Origin: Zea mays | Taxonomy: Eukaryota; Streptophyta; Magnoliopsida; Poales; Poaceae | Direction: 5' to 3' | DNA: 64,000 nucleotides | Assembly (NCBI RefSeq): GCF_902167145.1 | Contig: NC_050098.1 | Location: forward strand, 137,156,207 to 137,220,206 | Part shown: positions 60,014 through 64,000 of the stretch, piece after piece | Layout: the number at the start of each line of letters is the position of its first letter | Numbering within the stretch: position 1 is the first letter of the stretch | Translations under genes and position numbers: made by a program | Notes under the pieces: generated by a model | The model's database searches: none | Seen by the model: the letters and a program-made list of their open reading frames with translations, nothing else | Told to the model about the DNA's origin: nothing

Positions 60014-60785
60014 TCTATATCATACATGTGTTTCATGCCTTTGATCATGTTACTTTGAGCCTTTACTTCATTTATTGTTTATTTGTGGTGCTCATGTTGT
60101 ACAAGTCATCTCCGGACCTCACAAGTCCATATGCAAATGATGCACATGTTTAGGGGGAGATGAGCTACAACTTTACTCCTTTGAGACTAACGTGTTTGTT
60201 TGAGTCACTTGAAGTAGTCTCGAAGGACAATTGAAAGGGAAAATGAGCTTGGACGACGAAAAGACTTCCACTGCACTCCCATATAAGTGTATTTACTTCC
60301 AAGTTCATATTAATGATCTCATTGTTTTTTTGCTCGTATTTGACATTTTGGTGAAGCAATGAGGTTAAAGGGCCAAAAGTTATCCCATTTTGGTGCTTAA
60401 TGCCAAAGGGGGAGAAATTAAGGCCAAAGCAAATGGATCGGCCAACCACTTGTGAATTTCGAAAATAATAGAGTTAGAATTTGTATTTTGTCCAAAATAC
60501 CCGTATTGCAAAATTTGGTCTCTTATGGGGGAGAATTTTTTATTATGGGAAAAAGGGGGAGTTTTTGGCACTTGATCAATTTTACTCTTGGAATATCTCT
60601 CTATTTGCCCAAACAAGTGTGGTTGACTTAGAGATAGGGAAAAGAATTTGATTTGCAAAAACAAACCAAGTGGTGGCAAAGAGTGATCCAAATATGCCAA
60701 ATCCTAAGTAAAGAGAATTTGGTCTTCAATTTGCATTAATGTTGCACTTCTTTTGTTGCTTTCTAATGTGTTGGCATAAATCACC
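60014..60785 (+). other. 3' untranslated region of Opie-2
   Basis: Non-coding. As in Opie-1 it has two internal polypurine-like motifs (near 60405 and 60554) before the true tract. Confidence 0.75.
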
Positions 60786-60799
60786 AAAAAGGGGGAGAT
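60786..60799 (+). promoter_or_regulatory. Polypurine tract of Opie-2
   Basis: AAAAAGGGGGAGAT, immediately before the 3' LTR TG. Confidence 0.92.
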
Positions 60800-62185
60800 T
60801 GAAAGGGAAATGTGCCCTTGGGCCATTTTTATAAATGTTTTGGTGATTAGATGCCCAACACATATTGATTTAGTTCTTATGTGCTAAATAAGTGAGAAGT
60901 GCAAATTGAAGAAAAAGGTATGTATCTGGCCTTAGGAGTACTAACATATGCATTGAGGTGCCAGGAAACATTGCCGAGAAGAAATGATTTGAATTGGAAA
61001 AGAGTTGGCTAAGTTAGCCAAACCAACGCAGTTTGTGGTGCACCGGACTGTCCTGTGGTGCACCGGACAGTGTCTGATGCCCTAGGCTGGCTCGGCGGCG
61101 AACTGGCCGCTCTCGGGAATCGGCGAGGCGATGTGGCTAAAAATCACCGGACTGTCCGGTGAGTCTTCAGCGCCCGCGCCCAAGTACATCAGCGACGAAC
61201 TCGTCGCTCTTGGGAAAAGGAGAAAGCGCCGCGGCTAAAAATCACCGGGCTGTCTGGTGGTGCACCGGGCTGTCCGGTGGTGCGCTGGACTGTCCGGTGA
61301 GTCAACGGCGCCAGCGGCCAACGGTCGCCTGCGCGATCAACGGGCGACACATGGTTTAGCCAACGGTCGGATGGTCGCACCGGACTGTGTCTGGTGTGCC
61401 AACAGATCCAAAGATCAAACGGTCGGCTTCGCCAGAAAAGGAAAGAGATCACGCATCGGACTGCTACAGTAGCTGTCCTGTGGTGCACCGGACTGTCCTG
61501 TGGTGCACCGGACTGTCCGGTGCACCGCTCGACAGAAGGCAAGAATTGCCTTCCAAGTTGATCTCCAATGGCTCCTAGTTGCCTTGGGGCTATAAAAGAG
61601 ACCCCTAGGCACATGGAGCAAAACACCAAGCATTCACTAAGCATCATAAGACTCCCAGACTCCGCCTCCACGCATTTGATCGACCGTGTTAGTGATTTGA
61701 GCTCCGTTTGGTTTGTGAACTCTCTGTGCTGTGTTTCGAGCTCAAGTCTTGGCTTGTGTGCGTGTGTGTGCTGCGGATTTGAGTCTTGCGTGTGTTACTC
61801 TCCCTCACTTACTACTGTGCTTTTCTTGTGATAAACTTGTAAGGGCGAGAGGCTCCAATCTGTGGAGATTCCTCGCAAACGGGAGAAAGATTACTAAGGA
61901 AGATAGTCGTGGTACTCAAAGTTGATCATTGGATCACTTGAGAGGGATTGAGTGCAATCCTTGACCGAAGGAGGTCACCACAACATGGAAGTAGGCATTG
62001 GCCGAACCACGGGATAAATCACTGCGTCTTGTGTCCATCTTATTTGTGATTGGCTTTCTTCTAGAATTCACACTTTAGCAACTTGGTTTTAATCGCACTA
62101 ACATTTCATAACCAAGTGTTGGCTATTTAGTGTTGAAATTCCCAGGATCACCTATTCACCCCCCCCCCCCCTCTAGGTGCTCTCA
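60800..62185 (+). repeat. 3' LTR of Opie-2
   Basis: The 1386-bp partner of 52999-54370, with TATA box at 61591-61597 and a 13-C tract near its end. It differs from the 5' LTR by many CG-site transitions, a deletion near 60930 and palindrome-unit indels. Confidence 0.94.
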
Positions 62186-62902
62186 GATTTTGGGGCTTTG
62201 AGTGGATTGATTGCTTTGATTGTGTCTTGGAGTGTTGGGCTTTTGCTCTTGCAATGAATGAAGATTTCAGAAGGCTTGGATGGGAGTGAATGAGGTGGTT
62301 GGGGGTATTTATAGCCTCCCAACCACTTCTAGTCGTTGGCTGAATTTTGCTGGCGATGGGCACACCGGACAGTCCGGTGCGCCACCGGACAGTCACTGTG
62401 CACTGTCCGGTGCGTGCCACGTCAGCGCAACTGTTAGGGTTTTGAGCAGTTGACCGTTGGGGCGCCTTGTCGTCTTGCTGCACCGGACAGTCCGGTGTCC
62501 TCTAACTTCTGTCGCGGTACTATTGCGCATTGTTGCTTTTGCAGAGAGTCATTGGCGCGTAGGGAGCCGTTGCTCCGCTGGCCCACTGGACAGTCCGGTG
62601 GCACACCGGACAGTCCGGTGAATTATAGCAGAGCGCGTCTCCAAATTCCCGAGAGTGACTGGTTCATCTGTTGTACGGCCTGGTGCACACCGGACACTGT
62701 CCGGTGCGTCAAAAACCAGCACACTCAAGTCCTTTGCTCCATTTTTGATTGTGTCCCTAACCAGATTTCTTTCTTGGTTTTTGTTGAACCTTATGCACCT
62801 GAGATAAATAATATCTAGACAAACTAGTTAGTCCATGTGTTTGTGTTGATCATCAACCACCAAAATTAATTATAGGAAATGGTTAACCCAAATTCTCTTT
62901 CA

Positions 62903-63589
62903 CCCCCCACCACTTCAGATCCTCATTTTTGTGGTTATCATGAAATCTGAATTGTGTAACTAGCTTGTTGCTTAGTTTGTGATCCCCCTTTATGTTGAAA
63001 AAGGTACAGGCTTATGGGAGCTTGGTCTAAGGGAAAAGTCCACATTCTTAGGGGTGGTCCGGAGCTGGGTAGGCGCTTGGCCTGGTTCTGTACCATAAAC
63101 CTACACCTTCCACCACCCTAGAATAGCTAACTTGGTACTTTCCAAACCGCCCCCCCTAAAGCTTCGCACCTCATTCAAATTTAAGGACCGGATCCCAAAA
63201 CTATGCTTGGCAAAGTTCAATTACATAGCTCGATAAATTGAAAACAATAAGGTAAGGATCACGAGGTCGCACTACTAAGCACTATCATGAACCATACTCA
63301 TGAATAGCTCTCTGGTTTAAAGGTAGCCTGGACATCTGAGACTACCTCTAGGGAGCCCCTATGCCAGGGGGCAATAAAGGGAGATTCTTGTCTTCGAGCC
63401 GAGATAGGTGTATGCCAGGGCAAGATCATTTTGTCTTTGCAGCAACAACAATGTGTCGACAAGCAAACCACTTAGAATGGAGACCACAGTCACAGTGCTA
63501 CTGCACACGACTAGCATTTCTAGAGCAAGACGCAGGTATGGCCTCACCTGCGGGTTCGCCACCTCACCCGAGGTGGGTTCGGGGGCCTA
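62903..63589 (+). other. Presumed gypsy 3' internal region with polypurine tract
   Basis: Continuation of the second 650-bp repeat unit, then unique sequence ending in GGTGGGTTCGGGGGCCTA just before an LTR start. No coding domain. Confidence 0.5.
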
Positions 63590-64000
63590 TGTCGGTACCC
63601 TAAATATGGGGTACTCACTCCTGCTGGATCAAGGCGAGACCCCTATGGCACCCATGGCCACGGGACTATCGGGTTGCTAGCCCGGCTCAGGCCTGGGGCC
63701 TACCATATCTAGCCTTGGGCTTGCTAGTCCTCGTTTCTTGGGCTAGTCCGGCATCACCACACAACAAGCCCCATAGAAGGGAGTAATCAGCAACTTGGAC
63801 CATAGGTCTGAGCTCCCACGGGCGAGACCCGGACCTCCACATGGGCCCTCTAAATCCTAGGAAAGGGGGTCTGGAACAACACCATGTCCATGGGGACGAA
63901 ATCACTCCTACACGATTAGTTCCAGACCCCCGGTAGTGGTTCCGGACCTCGCGTGTGCTCTCCGGACCTCAAGCCACGTGAGGTCCGGTACCGCCACGTG
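63590..64000 (+). repeat. 5' part of a gypsy 3' LTR (runs off the window)
   Basis: Starts TGTCGGTACCCTAAATATGG directly after a GGGTTCGGGGGCCTA polypurine tract. The visible 411 bp are GC-rich, with short TCCGGACCTC repeats and CACGTG palindromes near the right edge. Confidence 0.65.

Larger units (their letters stand above)
52999..62185 (+). mobile_element. Opie-2: Opie-like Ty1/copia element, decayed
   Basis: A 9187-bp element with LTRs of 1372 and 1386 bp that differ by several percent, including gains and losses of whole palindrome units. Flanks GTTTT (52994-52998) and GATTT (62186-62190) look like a TSD with one mutation. Gag and pol carry more frameshifts than Opie-1, agreeing with greater age. 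Confidence 0.93.
52465..62902 (-). mobile_element. Reverse solo LTR related to Ji, split by Opie-2
   Basis: On the minus strand it starts TGAAAGAGAATTTGGG at 62902, runs to 62186 and resumes from 52998 to 52465. It totals about 1246 bp after removing Opie-2 and its TSD. It carries CACCGGAC/GTCCGGTG palindromes (62362-62706), a minus-strand TATA box (62306-62313) and a C-rich end like Ji. Flanking CCCCC on both sides could be a TSD but lies in a C-run. There is no internal coding region of its own. Confidence 0.82.
51655..63420 (+). repeat. About 650-bp tandem repeat in a gypsy 3' region (two units, second interrupted)
   Basis: Unit one is 51655-52304. Unit two starts at 52305 (GGTAGG...CCCTTGTAA block), is interrupted at 52464 by a reverse solo LTR, and resumes at 62908 to about 63420. 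Shared blocks include TAATCATGAAATCC-like sequence, CCTGGTTC with CCTACACCTTCCACC, and GAAACTACCTC before GGGGGC. By eye the units are about 70-75% alike. Such arrays are usual in the 3' non-coding region of Tat-type gypsy elements. Confidence 0.65.

Overview
The window is plant genomic DNA, almost certainly maize (Zea mays). It is built from nested LTR retrotransposons of types I recognise from maize: Opie- and Ji-like Ty1/copia elements (Maximus/SIRE lineage), a Zeon/Cinful-like element of the Ty3/gypsy Tat group, and a Tekay/del-like chromovirus. I see no host gene, tRNA, rRNA or CRISPR. Family names come from memory of LTR termini and proteins, not from a search; boundaries, target-site duplications (TSDs), primer sites and frames were read from the sequence.

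Left half (1-34061). The oldest unit is a Zeon-like element (8427-34061, about 7.2 kb of its own sequence), whose two LTRs differ at roughly 45 of 530 positions. Three elements sit inside it: a Tekay-like element (1-8426, 3' part only) in its 5' LTR; Opie-1 (10665-19514, TSD CAAAC) after its gag; and Ji (22938-32487, TSD CAAAT) inside its antisense gene. The Zeon-like unit has a decayed gag, no pol, a 62-bp tandem repeat, and an antisense gene with three apparent GT-AG introns whose first exon is split by Ji. Ji is nearly pristine: its LTRs differ by two substitutions and one indel, and gag and pol are both open. Opie-1 (about 1.7% LTR divergence) is broken by stops and frameshifts.

Middle (34062-48966). 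A reverse-oriented gypsy LTR (34193-45687) is interrupted by two solo LTRs of one related family in opposite orientations: 34769-39473 (minus, TSD CTTAT, carrying a 233-bp MITE) and 41034-45056 (plus, TSD CCTAT). Next come the 3' end of another gypsy element (polypurine tract, then LTR 47147-48262) and about 700 bp of unassigned sequence.

Right half (48967-64000). An Opie-type solo LTR lacks a TSD. The base layer beyond it looks like the tandemly repeated 3' region of a gypsy element whose LTR begins at 63590. It is interrupted by a non-autonomous hAT element (50708-51580, 8-bp TSD) and a reverse solo LTR (52465-62902), into which Opie-2 (52999-62185) inserted.

If any unit here can still move it is Ji, which could also supply proteins to relatives. 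The others are fossils; the solo LTRs record homologous recombination and the stop codons are mostly C-to-T type decay. I found no previously unknown biological system. The most interesting signals are the spliced antisense gene, splice-acceptor-like gag-pol junctions shared by three elements, TATA boxes cradled in palindromes, and hairpin-plus-polypurine motifs repeated before the 3' LTRs.
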